NCBI GenBank assembly: GCA_002162095.1
Contig: CP021424.1
Location: forward strand, 2,480,001 to 2,544,000
Reading direction: 5' to 3'
DNA from: Armatimonadetes bacterium Uphvl-Ar2
GTDB lineage: Bacteria; Armatimonadota; Fimbriimonadia; Fimbriimonadales; Fimbriimonadaceae
DNA length: 64,000 bases
Made by a program: the position numbers and the translations under genes. Shown here piece by piece: positions 49,962-58,750 of this stretch (position 1 is the first letter of the stretch; each line of letters opens with the position of its first letter). The notes under the pieces were generated by a model that saw only the letters and a list, made by a program, of their open reading frames with translations, had not been told where the DNA came from and did no database searches.

Positions 49962-51062
49962 TTAGCCGAGAGCCATCGGCATGACCACGCAGAAGCGGTC
50001 TTCACCACCTTCCACGGGCCGGATGACGGCGGAGCGGCTGGCTTCGGTCATCTCCGTGCGCACGCCTTCGCTGTCGAAGGAGCCGAGGGCGTCCATGATG
50101 AACTTGACATTGAAGGCAATATCGATGTCGCCGTTCTGGGAAATCATCAGCACTTCCTCCTTGGCCGTGCCGCGCTCGTCGCTGCGGGCACTGATCACAA
50201 CCTTGTCGCCTTGTCCGCTGAGGGTCACGCGGTTTGAGTTATCGCGGGCCAAGATCGCGGCGCGCTTGAGGTTATCAAAGAATTCCTTGCGGTCCATTGT
50301 CCACTGGCGGGTGAACTCGCTGGGAACCACGCGTTGCCAGTTGGGGTAGTTGCCATCCAAGAGTTGCGAGACGACTTGGGCGGTGCCCACGTCCACGCTC
50401 ATGCGGACCCCGTCAAAGCGAATGGTGATGTCTTCATCGCCCGGCACCGGCAGGCTGCGAATGGTTTTGAGCGCCTTTTCCGGCACGATGTAATTTAGGT
50501 CACTGCCTACGCCTTCGCGGTGCACGCGGTTTACGGCCAGGCGGTGGGTGTCGGTGGCCACCAGGGTCAGGGTGCGGCCATCGTAATTCATCAGCACGCC
50601 GGTCAGCACCCCGCGGGTGGTGTCGCTGCTCACGGCGTAGGTCACGGCATCCAGGCTGTCTTGCAGCAAGCCCATGGGCAGGCTGAGTTCGCCGGTGCTC
50701 GGTACGTCGGGGATGCCCGGGAAGAGGTCCGCCGGGGTGGCAAACAGCTTCCATTCGGATTGGCCGCCTTCGATGACCAAACTGGTACCGCTGAGCTGGA
50801 GGGTGACTTGCTCATCCGGCAAGGCACCCACCACTTCGGTCAAGAAGCGGGTCTGCACGCAAATCTCACCTTCCACCTCGATGCTGGCCGGGAGATAGGC
50901 CTGCGCCCACATTTCCCCGTCGCATCCCAGGAGCGTCAGCTTGCCATCGGCCAGCGTCATGCGAATGGACATGAGCGCCGGTTGCGTAGACCGAGCTGAG
51001 CTAGCCGACGCCGCGATGCTGAGGGCGTCGTTGAGTTCTTTGCGAGAGACCGTCGCTTTCAT
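49962..51062 (-). CDS. dnaN: DNA polymerase III beta subunit (sliding clamp)
   Basis: 366 residues in three clamp-fold domains, forming the ring that holds polymerase on DNA. Landmarks are VLTGVLMNYDGRTLTLVATDTHRLA (in domain 2), LLDGNYPNWQRVVP and the C-terminal VMPMAL that is typical of clamps. It is not beside dnaA or recF, but last in an operon behind an ECF sigma gene and a small gene, overlapping the latter by ATGA. Whether it is the only clamp gene cannot be seen here. Confidence 0.96.
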   Translation of the reverse strand: MKATVSRKELNDALSIAASASSARSTQPALMSIRMTLADGKLTLLGCDGEMWAQAYLPASIEVEGEICVQTRFLTEVVGALPDEQVTLQLSGTSLVIEGGQSEWKLFATPADLFPGIPDVPSTGELSLPMGLLQDSLDAVTYAVSSDTTRGVLTGVLMNYDGRTLTLVATDTHRLAVNRVHREGVGSDLNYIVPEKALKTIRSLPVPGDEDITIRFDGVRMSVDVGTAQVVSQLLDGNYPNWQRVVPSEFTRQWTMDRKEFFDNLKRAAILARDNSNRVTLSGQGDKVVISARSDERGTAKEEVLMISQNGDIDIAFNVKFIMDALGSFDSEGVRTEMTEASRSAVIRPVEGGEDRFCVVMPMALG

Positions 51063-51358
51063 AGTGATTGATCGTTATCCTTCGAGAGGGAATTGATACT
51101 GCCAGTAGGCAGGCTGGGGGCCTCGGTGCGGGGTTCAACTCCGCTCTGAATGAGGCGTTGCAAAATACGCTCGTACCCGGCCTCGCCCAATTGGGGTCGG
51201 TCAATCGACTGGATCGCCTCAACAGTTCGCGCAAGCGTGAGCATGTCGTGGGCCAGTTCCGGGTCTCCAAACGCTTCAGCTTCGAGTGCCTCCCTGGCTT
51301 CCGAATCCAGTTCATTGCTCGCGTAGAGGTCAATGAGCTGTCGCTGTAGTTCCGTCAT
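51059..51358 (-). CDS. Small acidic protein between sigma factor and dnaN, possible anti-sigma factor
   Basis: 99 residues, soluble, no Cys/His zinc motif and no membrane helix. The N-terminal part (LIDLYASNELDSEAREALEAEAFGDPELAHDM) has the helix pattern of anti-sigma N-terminal domains, here split as LIDLYASNELD and REALEAEAF. Position directly behind an ECF sigma gene with ATGA overlaps on both sides supports a partner role. No firm family. Confidence 0.6.
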   Translation of the reverse strand: MTELQRQLIDLYASNELDSEAREALEAEAFGDPELAHDMLTLARTVEAIQSIDRPQLGEAGYERILQRLIQSGVEPRTEAPSLPTGSINSLSKDNDQSL

Positions 51359-51942
51359 TTGATGTTCTCCTTAACTTTCGGTTGGTTTGGTTGTTTTTCT
51401 GTGAGTCGGTCGCGCAGGGCTCGTCGGCCTCGGTAGAGGCGCGATTTGAGCGCGGGCACGCTGATTTCCAGAATGTCGGCGGCTTCTTTGGCGGGCAGTT
51501 CCTCCAGATCGCAGAGAATCAGCGGCTCGCGGTATTCCACCGGGAGTTGATCCAGCGCCTGGTGAACCATCACCTTGAGGGCCGTCTTTTCTTCGGGACC
51601 TGCGTAATGCGCGTCGGAAGGCAGTTCAAGCAGTTTGTGCTGCCGCATCTTGTCCACGCAGAGGTTGCGTGCAATGCGGAACACCCACGTTTTGAACGCG
51701 CCATCGGCACGCAAATCGCGCGAATATCTCAGCACCCGCAAAAAGGTTTCGGCGGTGGCATCCTCCGCATCCGTCCGATTGCCGAGCATTCGGTAGGTAA
51801 AGCGGAAGATCTTGTCGCTATACAGTTCATATAGCCCACCAATCGCCGAGTGGTCGCCATTGGCAAGAGCCGTTAGCCACCGCTTTTCTGCGACCGAGTC
51901 ATCCGTTTGGTTTCCCGACATATCAAGACGAAGAACACCCAT
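51355..51942 (-). CDS. ECF-type RNA polymerase sigma factor
   Basis: 195 residues. Sigma region 2 (LYELYSDKIFRFTYRMLGN, DAEDATAETFLRVLR, FKTWVFRIARNLCVDKMR) and region 4 (LDQLPVEYREPLILCDLEEL, AADILEISVPALKSRLYRGRRAL) are complete. It is typical of the sigma-70 ECF group that controls stress or envelope regulons. ATG at 51942 is used; the Met of MSGNQTDD at 51921 is possible. The operon continues into a small gene and dnaN. Two hairpins occupy the leader. Confidence 0.9.
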   Translation of the reverse strand: MGVLRLDMSGNQTDDSVAEKRWLTALANGDHSAIGGLYELYSDKIFRFTYRMLGNRTDAEDATAETFLRVLRYSRDLRADGAFKTWVFRIARNLCVDKMRQHKLLELPSDAHYAGPEEKTALKVMVHQALDQLPVEYREPLILCDLEELPAKEAADILEISVPALKSRLYRGRRALRDRLTEKQPNQPKVKENIK

Positions 51943-51953
51943 GAAAGGGCGCA

Positions 51954-51991
51954 GGTAGGTTCTACCCGATAGGTCCGGGGGAAACTCCCCG
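51954..51991 (-). other. Two hairpins in the leader of the sigma-dnaN operon
   Basis: CGGGG-loop-CCCCG (51976-51991) and GGTAG-GTT-CTACC (51954-51966) are perfect five-pair hairpins in the 62 bases before the sigma gene. No T-run follows either. They could be a weak terminator for the preceding lipoprotein gene or a leader structure. Confidence 0.4.
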
Positions 51992-52004
51992 TGCCACCAA
52001 AAGC

Positions 52005-52754
52005 CTAAAGGGTGTTGAGGCGAATGAAGGTGATCTGCGGTCCCTCGGCGGGAGTGGCCGCGCCTTCGGTGCCCGAAAGGAGGGCGAGATAGATGCCGCC
52101 GGTGAGGTTCACCGTCGCGGTGCCGTACACCGACTCCCCGTCACTGCGCTTGATCTGCCACGTGTTGGTGCCCGCCGCGATGTCCAGCGTGCCGGTTTCA
52201 CCGAAGGCGAGGTCGCGGATGGCGTAGGTCGGGTTGTCACCCGGGGTCTGGAGCGTGACGTTCGGCGTGAACAAACCGGCTTGGCGGTTGAATCCTTGGA
52301 GGGCGATGATGCGCACCGTGCTACCACCCAGCGCGTTACGATCGACCGGAATCAGCACTTGGCGGAGACGCTTGATCTCTTCGCCAGCGGCAAAGTTGCG
52401 TTGCCCAATGGCGGCCACGATGGTGTGCGTGTTGCGGGCGAATTCTTGCTCTTCGGCATCGAACTGCTCGCTCAGGTCATCCGAGGAGGTGACGACATCG
52501 TAGGCTTCGTCGGCCGTCGAAATGAACTCCGTGGGCTTGAAATCGGCCATCGCGGCCCCAGGAGCCACGGCCCCGGAGAAATCTTCGTTATTGAGCAGAA
52601 GCCGCAGGTTGCCGGCGTCGCGCGAGCCGTTGATGAAGAGCACGGTCGGGTCCGGCAACAGGGACGTTGTGGTGTTGCCACCGCATCCGGCCAGCATCAT
52701 GGCGGTCAAAAGTGCCCCGGCCATGCCAAATCCCTGCGCGCGATGCTTCATCAT
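52005..52754 (-). CDS. DUF4397 lipoprotein
   Basis: 249 residues. Lipoprotein signal with lipobox LAGC (Cys about 24), then a DUF4397 beta-domain opening PTVLFINGSRDAGNLRLLLN and a second similar unit after about residue 130. DUF4397 is an uncharacterised secreted domain. Probably anchored in the envelope. It lies upstream of the sigma operon on the same strand and 8 bases after a zinc-ribbon gene, so read-through is possible. Confidence 0.8.
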   Translation of the reverse strand: MMKHRAQGFGMAGALLTAMMLAGCGGNTTTSLLPDPTVLFINGSRDAGNLRLLLNNEDFSGAVAPGAAMADFKPTEFISTADEAYDVVTSSDDLSEQFDAEEQEFARNTHTIVAAIGQRNFAAGEEIKRLRQVLIPVDRNALGGSTVRIIALQGFNRQAGLFTPNVTLQTPGDNPTYAIRDLAFGETGTLDIAAGTNTWQIKRSDGESVYGTATVNLTGGIYLALLSGTEGAATPAEGPQITFIRLNTL

Positions 52755-52761
52755 CTCCGGC

Positions 52762-52962
52762 TCAAGATACCTGATGGGAGTTCTCGGTAGGACTCGTAAG
52801 GGGGCCGGGTTCCTTCACCACCGCGTGAGTAGGCAGGGAAGGTGAAGCCTCAGATTTGACCTTGCGTTCATCAAACGCTACGTAGCACTCGGAGCAACCC
52901 AGGAGTCCGGTGCGTTCGAACTCTTGGGTTGTCCAGTGGCAGTGCGGGCAGGTGCGTCGCAA
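52762..52962 (-). CDS. Small zinc-ribbon protein (McsA N-terminus-like)
   Basis: 66 residues. TCPHCHWTTQEFERTGLLGCSECYVAF has the CxxC...CxxC ribbon and the spacing of McsA-type arginine-kinase activators and UvrB-like partners; the rest is a short Pro/Ser-rich tail. The start is TTG at 52962, three bases after the ilvE stop, so it is likely translated with ilvE. McsB/McsC genes are not seen here. Confidence 0.65.
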   Translation of the reverse strand: MRRTCPHCHWTTQEFERTGLLGCSECYVAFDERKVKSEASPSLPTHAVVKEPGPLTSPTENSHQVS

Positions 52963-52965
52963 GGC

Positions 52966-53856
52966 TTAGGCGGTGGTGCCGACAAGGTACGGGGTACCCA
53001 GCTTGATTTCTTCGCGGAAGGCGACCACGAGTTGCTTCGTGATCGGTCCCGCACTGCCCGTCCCCAGCACGCGGCCGTCCAAGGACCGCATCGGGATGAC
53101 TTCCGCAGCGGTACCGGTGAGGAAGGCTTCATCCGCTGACGTGATGTCGTAGATGGTGAGGAATTCTTCTCGCACTTCAATGCCCGCGCGCTTGGCGAGT
53201 TCAATGACCGTGTCGCGCGTAATGCCCTGCAAGATGCCGCACGAGGGGTGCGGAGTGCGCAGCACGCCGTCTCGAACGATGAAAATGTTGTCCCCGGTGC
53301 ATTCGGCCACATAGCCTTGTTGATTCAGCATCAGGCCTTCACCCGCGTTCTGCATGTTGGCTTCGCGCTTGGCCATGATGTTGGCGGCGTAGCGGCCGAT
53401 GCACTTGAGGCGCGGATCGAGGCTGTCCGCTTGGATGACGCGCCAAGAGGTGGTGACGACATCGAGGCCCGCTTCGTGCTGCTCAGGCGTATAAAGCGCC
53501 AGCGTGTTGATCATGATCATCACGTTCGGCAGCGTCTTGACAGCGCGGGGGTCGAGGCCGAGGCCAGTGCCGCGCGTGACGTTCAGGCGGATGTAGCCAT
53601 CGCCGAGATCAGCCTGGGCACAGGTGTCGATGACGGTCTGACGCATGGCGTCATAGGTCATCGGCTCTTCAAATCCCAAGAACCGCATGCCGTCATAAAG
53701 GCGGCGGAGGTGCTCATCCAGCTTGAAAATCCGGCTGTTATAGAAGCGGATACCTTCAAAAAGACCATCGCCGTAGAGGTGAGCGTGGTCAGCCGCAGGA
53801 ACCTGCGCGGATTCGAGGGGCGAAATCGTGCCGTTGAACCAGACGAGCTTGGGCAT
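52966..53856 (-). CDS. ilvE: Branched-chain amino acid aminotransferase
   Basis: 296 residues, PLP fold type IV. Transfers the amino group between glutamate and the keto acids of Leu, Ile and Val. Motifs: HAHLYGDGLFEGIRFY, the PLP Lys in LDPRLKCIG (K151), GYVAECTGDNIF, GITRDTVIELA and SADEAFLTGTAAEV. The length is normal. It is first of a run with the zinc-ribbon gene on the minus strand. Confidence 0.93.
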   Translation of the reverse strand: MPKLVWFNGTISPLESAQVPAADHAHLYGDGLFEGIRFYNSRIFKLDEHLRRLYDGMRFLGFEEPMTYDAMRQTVIDTCAQADLGDGYIRLNVTRGTGLGLDPRAVKTLPNVMIMINTLALYTPEQHEAGLDVVTTSWRVIQADSLDPRLKCIGRYAANIMAKREANMQNAGEGLMLNQQGYVAECTGDNIFIVRDGVLRTPHPSCGILQGITRDTVIELAKRAGIEVREEFLTIYDITSADEAFLTGTAAEVIPMRSLDGRVLGTGSAGPITKQLVVAFREEIKLGTPYLVGTTA

Positions 53857-53969
53857 ATAGTTAGTCTACCGATCTAAACGGAAAGAGGCAGAAATGGGCT
53901 CATTCCTGGGAACAAATAGGATCAAACCGGGGTCATAAAGTGTCAGAATAAGGGGGAAGGTTCGCAAGG

Positions 53970-55415
53970 ATGCAACAGAACACGAAGGGCAAAGGCAAGG
54001 CCGCGCCGAAGCGAAGGAACGGTTCGCCGTCCAAGATGGGCATGGCGCTCGGCTTGCTGTGTTTGGGTGGTGCTGGAGTCGCGGCTTACGAATTCGTTGG
54101 CCCGCCGACGATCGCCCGCGGCGTGAGCGTGTTTGGAACTGACCTGAGTGGCCTGACCCCGAGCGAGGCTGAGAAGCGCCTCGAAGCCGAATGGGCAAAG
54201 CTCGGCGCCCAAGAAATCAAGGTTGAGCTGAAAGAATTTGAAATTGGCGACCGTACTTTGACGCCCGCTGAGGCCGGCGTAAAGTTCGACGCGACGGCGA
54301 TGATCAAGGCCCTGCCCGTTGAACGCCCGGTGACAGCATCCGTCGCCCAGATGCAAGGTCCGGCAGTGCCCAAGGCCGTAACCCCGGTCTTTGTTTACAA
54401 TAATGTCGACGGCAACTTGCTGAAGAAGTGGGTGGAAGAAGCTCGCCCCGCCAACCAACCGGCGCGGGCCCAGTGGGCCGGTGGCCGCGTGAAGTTGACG
54501 CAAGAGATTCCGACCTGGGAGCTCGACCAAACGCGGCTAAGCACCGCGTGGGCGGATGCGCTTGCGAACAACACCGCCTTGGTCGTGCCGTTGAAGGCCG
54601 AAGACCTGAAGATCAAGCCGGAACAGCTGGAATCCATCCGCACCATTGTCAGTGAGTTCAACACCAAATTCTCCTCCGGGCAAGTCGCACGAAGCAAAAA
54701 CATCAAGCGGGCGGCGGAACTCATTGACGGCACGATTTTGATGCCGGGTGAGGTTTTTGACTTCAACGGCGTTGTAGGGCAACGCACCTCGGCTCGGGGC
54801 TTCCATGTGGCGGGCGTGTACGTCTCTGGTCGTCACGATTTTGACTTTGGCGGAGGCATCTGCCAAGTCAGTACCACGCTTTATAACGCCGTTCTCCTCG
54901 GCGAACTGAAAGTGAATGCTCGCAGCCCGCACTCCCTGCCGGTGCCGTACGTTCCGCTAGGCCGCGATGCGGCCGTGAGCTGGCCGAATCTTGACTTCAA
55001 GTTCACCAACGACACCAAGTCGCCCTTGGCGGTGGCGGCCGAATACCGACCGGGGCAACTGACGTTCCGAATTCTCGGCGAGGCCAAGCACCCGCACGAT
55101 GTCTCCTTCGAGACGAAGTTCTTGGGCTCGTGGGATAACGGCGTGAAGTACGAAACGGATTCCTCCCTCGGCTACGGTGTGGAGCGCGTGGTGGACCGCG
55201 GTGGTGCGGGACGCCGGGTGCGCACCTATCGCATCATCAAGAATGGTGATCAGGTGGTGCGCCGTGACGACCTCGGTGAGAGCATCTATCGGGGCGGGCC
55301 GCGCATCGTGGCGCGTAACCCGAACGCAAAGCCGCCTCAAGCTACGGCGCCGGCGGATTCCAGCGCACCAGCCGGTACTGTTGCGTCTCCAGTATCAGCT
55401 CCGACGGAAGGCTGA
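53970..55415 (+). CDS. VanW-family protein with peptidoglycan-binding-type domain
   Basis: 481 residues. Basic N-terminus and one membrane helix (about 22-42), a PG_binding_4-like region (GVSVFGTDLSGLTPSEAEKRL), and a VanW domain (about 240-400) with RAAELIDGTILMPGEVFDFN, FDFGGGICQVSTTLYNAVL and SWPNLDFKFTND. VanW proteins occur beside cell-wall genes; their role is unknown but envelope-linked. The signal anchor puts the bulk outside the cytosol. Start ATG 53970 with AAGG just before. Confidence 0.9.
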   Translation: MQQNTKGKGKAAPKRRNGSPSKMGMALGLLCLGGAGVAAYEFVGPPTIARGVSVFGTDLSGLTPSEAEKRLEAEWAKLGAQEIKVELKEFEIGDRTLTPAEAGVKFDATAMIKALPVERPVTASVAQMQGPAVPKAVTPVFVYNNVDGNLLKKWVEEARPANQPARAQWAGGRVKLTQEIPTWELDQTRLSTAWADALANNTALVVPLKAEDLKIKPEQLESIRTIVSEFNTKFSSGQVARSKNIKRAAELIDGTILMPGEVFDFNGVVGQRTSARGFHVAGVYVSGRHDFDFGGGICQVSTTLYNAVLLGELKVNARSPHSLPVPYVPLGRDAAVSWPNLDFKFTNDTKSPLAVAAEYRPGQLTFRILGEAKHPHDVSFETKFLGSWDNGVKYETDSSLGYGVERVVDRGGAGRRVRTYRIIKNGDQVVRRDDLGESIYRGGPRIVARNPNAKPPQATAPADSSAPAGTVASPVSAPTEG

Positions 55416-55421
55416 ACTCGT

Positions 55422-57200
55422 TCATTCGCACTTGCGGGAAAGTTTCCTGGCGCGGCAGAACCACGAATACGGGTTCGCCTTGCGCGGCTTGGGCAATGGC
55501 CTCGGCCCCTTGTGTCCCCCGCTGAGGATGAAAGCCGCAAGATTGTTGCGCCGGTTCCCATAATCCGGGGTCTCGCTCCAGTGCCCGGCGAAGCTCCGTG
55601 CGCCGCCCAAACCCACAAAGAACGGATTGAGGTCCGGCAGATACGGTTCGGCGTATTCGCCCGTGGGGAGCGGCATGGGAATGCCCGGGGCTGCCACCAC
55701 GATGGAGCGCGGCGGCAGGGTCTGTACCTTGGCCAGGATTTCGGTGGCACTGGCCGAGAGGCGTACGGGATGGACCGTGGTGGAACTGACGTTGTCCCGA
55801 GTCAAAGTCAGTTCTCGCCGGAGCCAGAACAAGCTAGAAACCCCGCAAAACAGCACCAGTACCAGGGTGATGAGCTGGCGACGCTGCACATCTCGAGAGG
55901 CTAGACGGGCCGTGAGAGCGTAGCCGGCCAGCAGACCCCAGGGAATGACCATGCCCATGCCGAGCTTGCGCTGGAAGAGCGCAGGGAAGTACATGGCCAC
56001 CAAGCCAACCAGCGCCCATGCCCAAATCATGTCGTCGTCGCGGTCTTGACGGCTGTAGATCAGGCCGGCCCCGATGCCCACCAGCACAATGCCGAAGCTC
56101 ACGGGGTTAAGGAAGTAGCCCTCCGGACTGTGGGTGCGCGAAAGGGTGAGGAGGATCACTACGAGTGCCCCGACGACGATTGTGGGTCGCCAGCGGTGCT
56201 CGGGTTCGGGGCGGAAGTAGCCCCACACGGCAATGACCACCAAAGCGGCAACGCCCCAGAACACGCTGGTGAAGTGGGGCGCGTAGGTGAGGGTGGCGGC
56301 GCGAGCCTGGAAGACCGCATCCTGCTGCAACACATAGCCTAGCCACGCGGCCGCCGGAATTGCACCCGCGGCAATGCCAACGCAGCGTAGCAGCCAGGTC
56401 TTTTCTAGCGTGTGACGGGCGTACTGCACCGCCGCGAAGGCAAGGAGAACCAGCCCGACCAAGAGCGCATCGTAGGAGTGGATGTTCGCTAGCACCCCAA
56501 ATGCTAAGGCCCCACGCCAGACGGCTTTGCCATCCGTGCGGGCATCGAGAACCGCCGCAAACACCACGACGATCAACCACAAACTGGCCATAAACAGGCC
56601 ATTGGCGAGGGCGGAGGGAAAGGCAAAGGCCTCGGTTTGCCAGACGTCAATGGGCAAACGACCGGCAAAAATAGATTGCAAAGCCACGCCCGGGTCTTTG
56701 ATGAGGAGGCCAAAGTTCTGCCACACCATCCAGCCCACGCCGGCCCCAAAACAGGCCATGACGCTGGCGGTCTTGATGGCCGCCGGCTTCCAGCCCAATC
56801 GCTCTTGCAGACGCACAAGGCCGAACACGAAAAGCGCGCTGAAGACCAGCCGACTGAGGAGCATCGCCCACGGGAAACCCACCAACTTAGCCATCCACCC
56901 CATCACCAAAAAGTAGAGGTGGAAAGTGAGGCCGGGCTGAGCGTCGAGCGTGAACCGGTTCTCAAACAGGAACCTGCCCTCGGCGGCCTGCCGCATCCAA
57001 GCGGCGTACACCATCTGGTCGTCCACGGCAATGGCAGTGCCGAGTGAAAGGGTCCCCGGCGCCGCGCCGGTGATGGCCGCAAACGCCGGCAGGACCGCCA
57101 GGCCGCCGAAAATACCCGCCAAGATCCACGCGAAGCGGCGCAGACCGGGGTCGGAGGACTGAACCTCGGGATTAACTTCCGGTGGGGACGGGTCGGCCAA
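55422..57200 (-). CDS. Polytopic membrane protein, glycosyltransferase-39-like
   Basis: 592 residues with about a dozen membrane helices and a periplasmic C-terminal segment of about 120 residues. The N-terminal loop after helix 1 has DDQMVYAAWMRQA, resembling the acidic loop of dolichyl-phosphate-mannose-type (GT-C) transferases, though the Asp-x-Asp is not seen. A lipid-linked sugar transferase is suggested. It is the last gene of the minus-strand operon, overlapping the TPR-like gene by 29 bases. Confidence 0.65.
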   Translation of the reverse strand: MADPSPPEVNPEVQSSDPGLRRFAWILAGIFGGLAVLPAFAAITGAAPGTLSLGTAIAVDDQMVYAAWMRQAAEGRFLFENRFTLDAQPGLTFHLYFLVMGWMAKLVGFPWAMLLSRLVFSALFVFGLVRLQERLGWKPAAIKTASVMACFGAGVGWMVWQNFGLLIKDPGVALQSIFAGRLPIDVWQTEAFAFPSALANGLFMASLWLIVVVFAAVLDARTDGKAVWRGALAFGVLANIHSYDALLVGLVLLAFAAVQYARHTLEKTWLLRCVGIAAGAIPAAAWLGYVLQQDAVFQARAATLTYAPHFTSVFWGVAALVVIAVWGYFRPEPEHRWRPTIVVGALVVILLTLSRTHSPEGYFLNPVSFGIVLVGIGAGLIYSRQDRDDDMIWAWALVGLVAMYFPALFQRKLGMGMVIPWGLLAGYALTARLASRDVQRRQLITLVLVLFCGVSSLFWLRRELTLTRDNVSSTTVHPVRLSASATEILAKVQTLPPRSIVVAAPGIPMPLPTGEYAEPYLPDLNPFFVGLGGARSFAGHWSETPDYGNRRNNLAAFILSGGHKGPRPLPKPRKANPYSWFCRARKLSRKCE

Positions 57201-57492
57201 GGCTTTCGTAGATTCCGATGATCATTTCTGAGTTCGCTTTGGCCTCGGGTTGATCGGGGTCAAGGCTCAGGGCAACACGGTAGAGGGCCAGAGCCTTGGG
57301 ATACTTATCCATGGGCTTGGCGGTGAGGTCGTTCATCACCGTGGTGCCAAAGGCGACCGTGGTGTCGATGTGGGCTTGTTTGGCCCAGGCACTCTGAGGA
57401 TGGACTTCCATCCGGCGCTGGGTGTCGGCTTGCAGAGCTTCCCACTGGGCGGGGCCAACCGGGAATGCGAGGGCAAGAAACGCCGCGACCAT
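57172..57492 (-). CDS. Small secreted TPR-like protein
   Basis: 106 residues. Short signal peptide (MVAAFLALAFPVGP) and helical repeats, with KYPKALALYRVALSLDPDQPEAKANSEMIIGI matching the tetratricopeptide pattern (blocks ALALYRVAL and DPDQPEAKA). It sits 16 bases after the DUF4350 gene and overlaps the membrane gene after it. Probable adaptor in the same envelope unit. Confidence 0.6.
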   Translation of the reverse strand: MVAAFLALAFPVGPAQWEALQADTQRRMEVHPQSAWAKQAHIDTTVAFGTTVMNDLTAKPMDKYPKALALYRVALSLDPDQPEAKANSEMIIGIYESLGRPVPTGS

Positions 57493-57508
57493 GCCTCAAT
57501 GTTACTGC

Positions 57509-58750
57509 CTAACGGCGGAATTCGGCGTCACGGCCCGACCGGACCTGAGACTCAAAGGCCTGCAATTCGCTTTCCAACGTGGCAATAAGTTGGAGGATCG
57601 CTGCCGTCTTCTTGCCCGGGAACGCGGCTTGAGCCTGCATCGCCTGGATGTGCTCGGCCAACGAAGGGGTGAGGATGGGGAGTAATTGAGTCCAATCTGA
57701 ACCCGGGGCCATGCCCATCGCTTTCTCAATGCGGGCTTTGGCCTGAATCAGTTCCCGCTCCATCACAAACCGGTTGTGATCTCCCCGGCTGAGGGCAGAG
57801 CCAAAGGCTTCCATGAGATGCTGGCTGGAGCGTTGGGGGATGCGGTCAAGAATCGGGCGGCCGAACATCATGCCGGAAGCATAGGCCACCACCGCCAGCA
57901 AAAGGATGAACTGCCAGCGGGCGGTATTGGCCCACGGGCCGATCGATTCGATCAGCCCCTTGGCCTGCACGTTGCCGAGCGCGCCTTCGTAGAAAACCAC
58001 CTCGCCGCCGGCTTTCTGCAGCTCGCGCACCCAACCGAGGGCAAAAGTGGCGTTATCGTGCTTATCGAGAGCGCGATTCTCCAGGACTTCCCCAGCTTGG
58101 ATGTAGACGATGCGGCCCCGGGCGGGGAAGGCCTCGCTGGCGATGATTTGATTGTTGTCCAGTCGCGACGCCCGGGCAATGCGCGGGAGACTGCCCATTA
58201 CCGGGACGAAATCCAGATAGTCACCACTACGCGCGGTCACTTCCAGGCGCGTGCCATCCCACAGGGAAATCTTCGAGGGTTCGGGCACGCGGCGCACGCC
58301 GCCCCCTTCATGCTCGATCACCAACACATGGCCGCCTTGGCGAAGGTGCTGAAGCACGGCCTCCCGCCAGAATTCGCGGGTTGGGCGGCGCCTTGGTTCC
58401 GTACCCTCCTCGCCTTCACCTTCAGGCGCGGTTTCGGAATCGTCGTTACCCTTGTCACTGGCATCCTCGGCCTCCTCGTTCAGTTCGTCAAGGAACTCAG
58501 CCCAGCCGGGTTGGGTGGCAATGGTGGGCAATACCATCAGGGCGTCGGCGGGGAGTTTGGGTCGAACTTCGCGTTCTAACCTGACTTGGTAGCCATCGCG
58601 GCGGATCAACTCAGCAAAGGCCGAGGTCCCGGCCGCGCCGAAGTCTTGGACACTCGGAGACGTCGAGTTTGCGCCCCGCCCGGTGATGAGGAAGACCGAG
58701 GCCAGCCCCAATACGGCCAGGCCGATGGTGACCAGAACCTTGGTCTTCAT
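57509..58750 (-). CDS. DUF4350 membrane protein
   Basis: 413 residues. N-terminal anchor (about 7-24), a periplasmic domain with the DUF4350 features SAFAELIRRDGYQVRLE and LRQGGHVLVIEHEGGG, an acidic Glu-rich insert (about 90-118), a second helix (about 285-305), and a C-terminal cytosolic tail with RIPQRSSQHLMEAFGSALSRGDHNRFV. These are found in MoxR/DUF58/DUF4129 clusters of unknown role. ATGA overlap with the DUF4129 gene. Confidence 0.85.
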   Translation of the reverse strand: MKTKVLVTIGLAVLGLASVFLITGRGANSTSPSVQDFGAAGTSAFAELIRRDGYQVRLEREVRPKLPADALMVLPTIATQPGWAEFLDELNEEAEDASDKGNDDSETAPEGEGEEGTEPRRRPTREFWREAVLQHLRQGGHVLVIEHEGGGVRRVPEPSKISLWDGTRLEVTARSGDYLDFVPVMGSLPRIARASRLDNNQIIASEAFPARGRIVYIQAGEVLENRALDKHDNATFALGWVRELQKAGGEVVFYEGALGNVQAKGLIESIGPWANTARWQFILLLAVVAYASGMMFGRPILDRIPQRSSQHLMEAFGSALSRGDHNRFVMERELIQAKARIEKAMGMAPGSDWTQLLPILTPSLAEHIQAMQAQAAFPGKKTAAILQLIATLESELQAFESQVRSGRDAEFRR

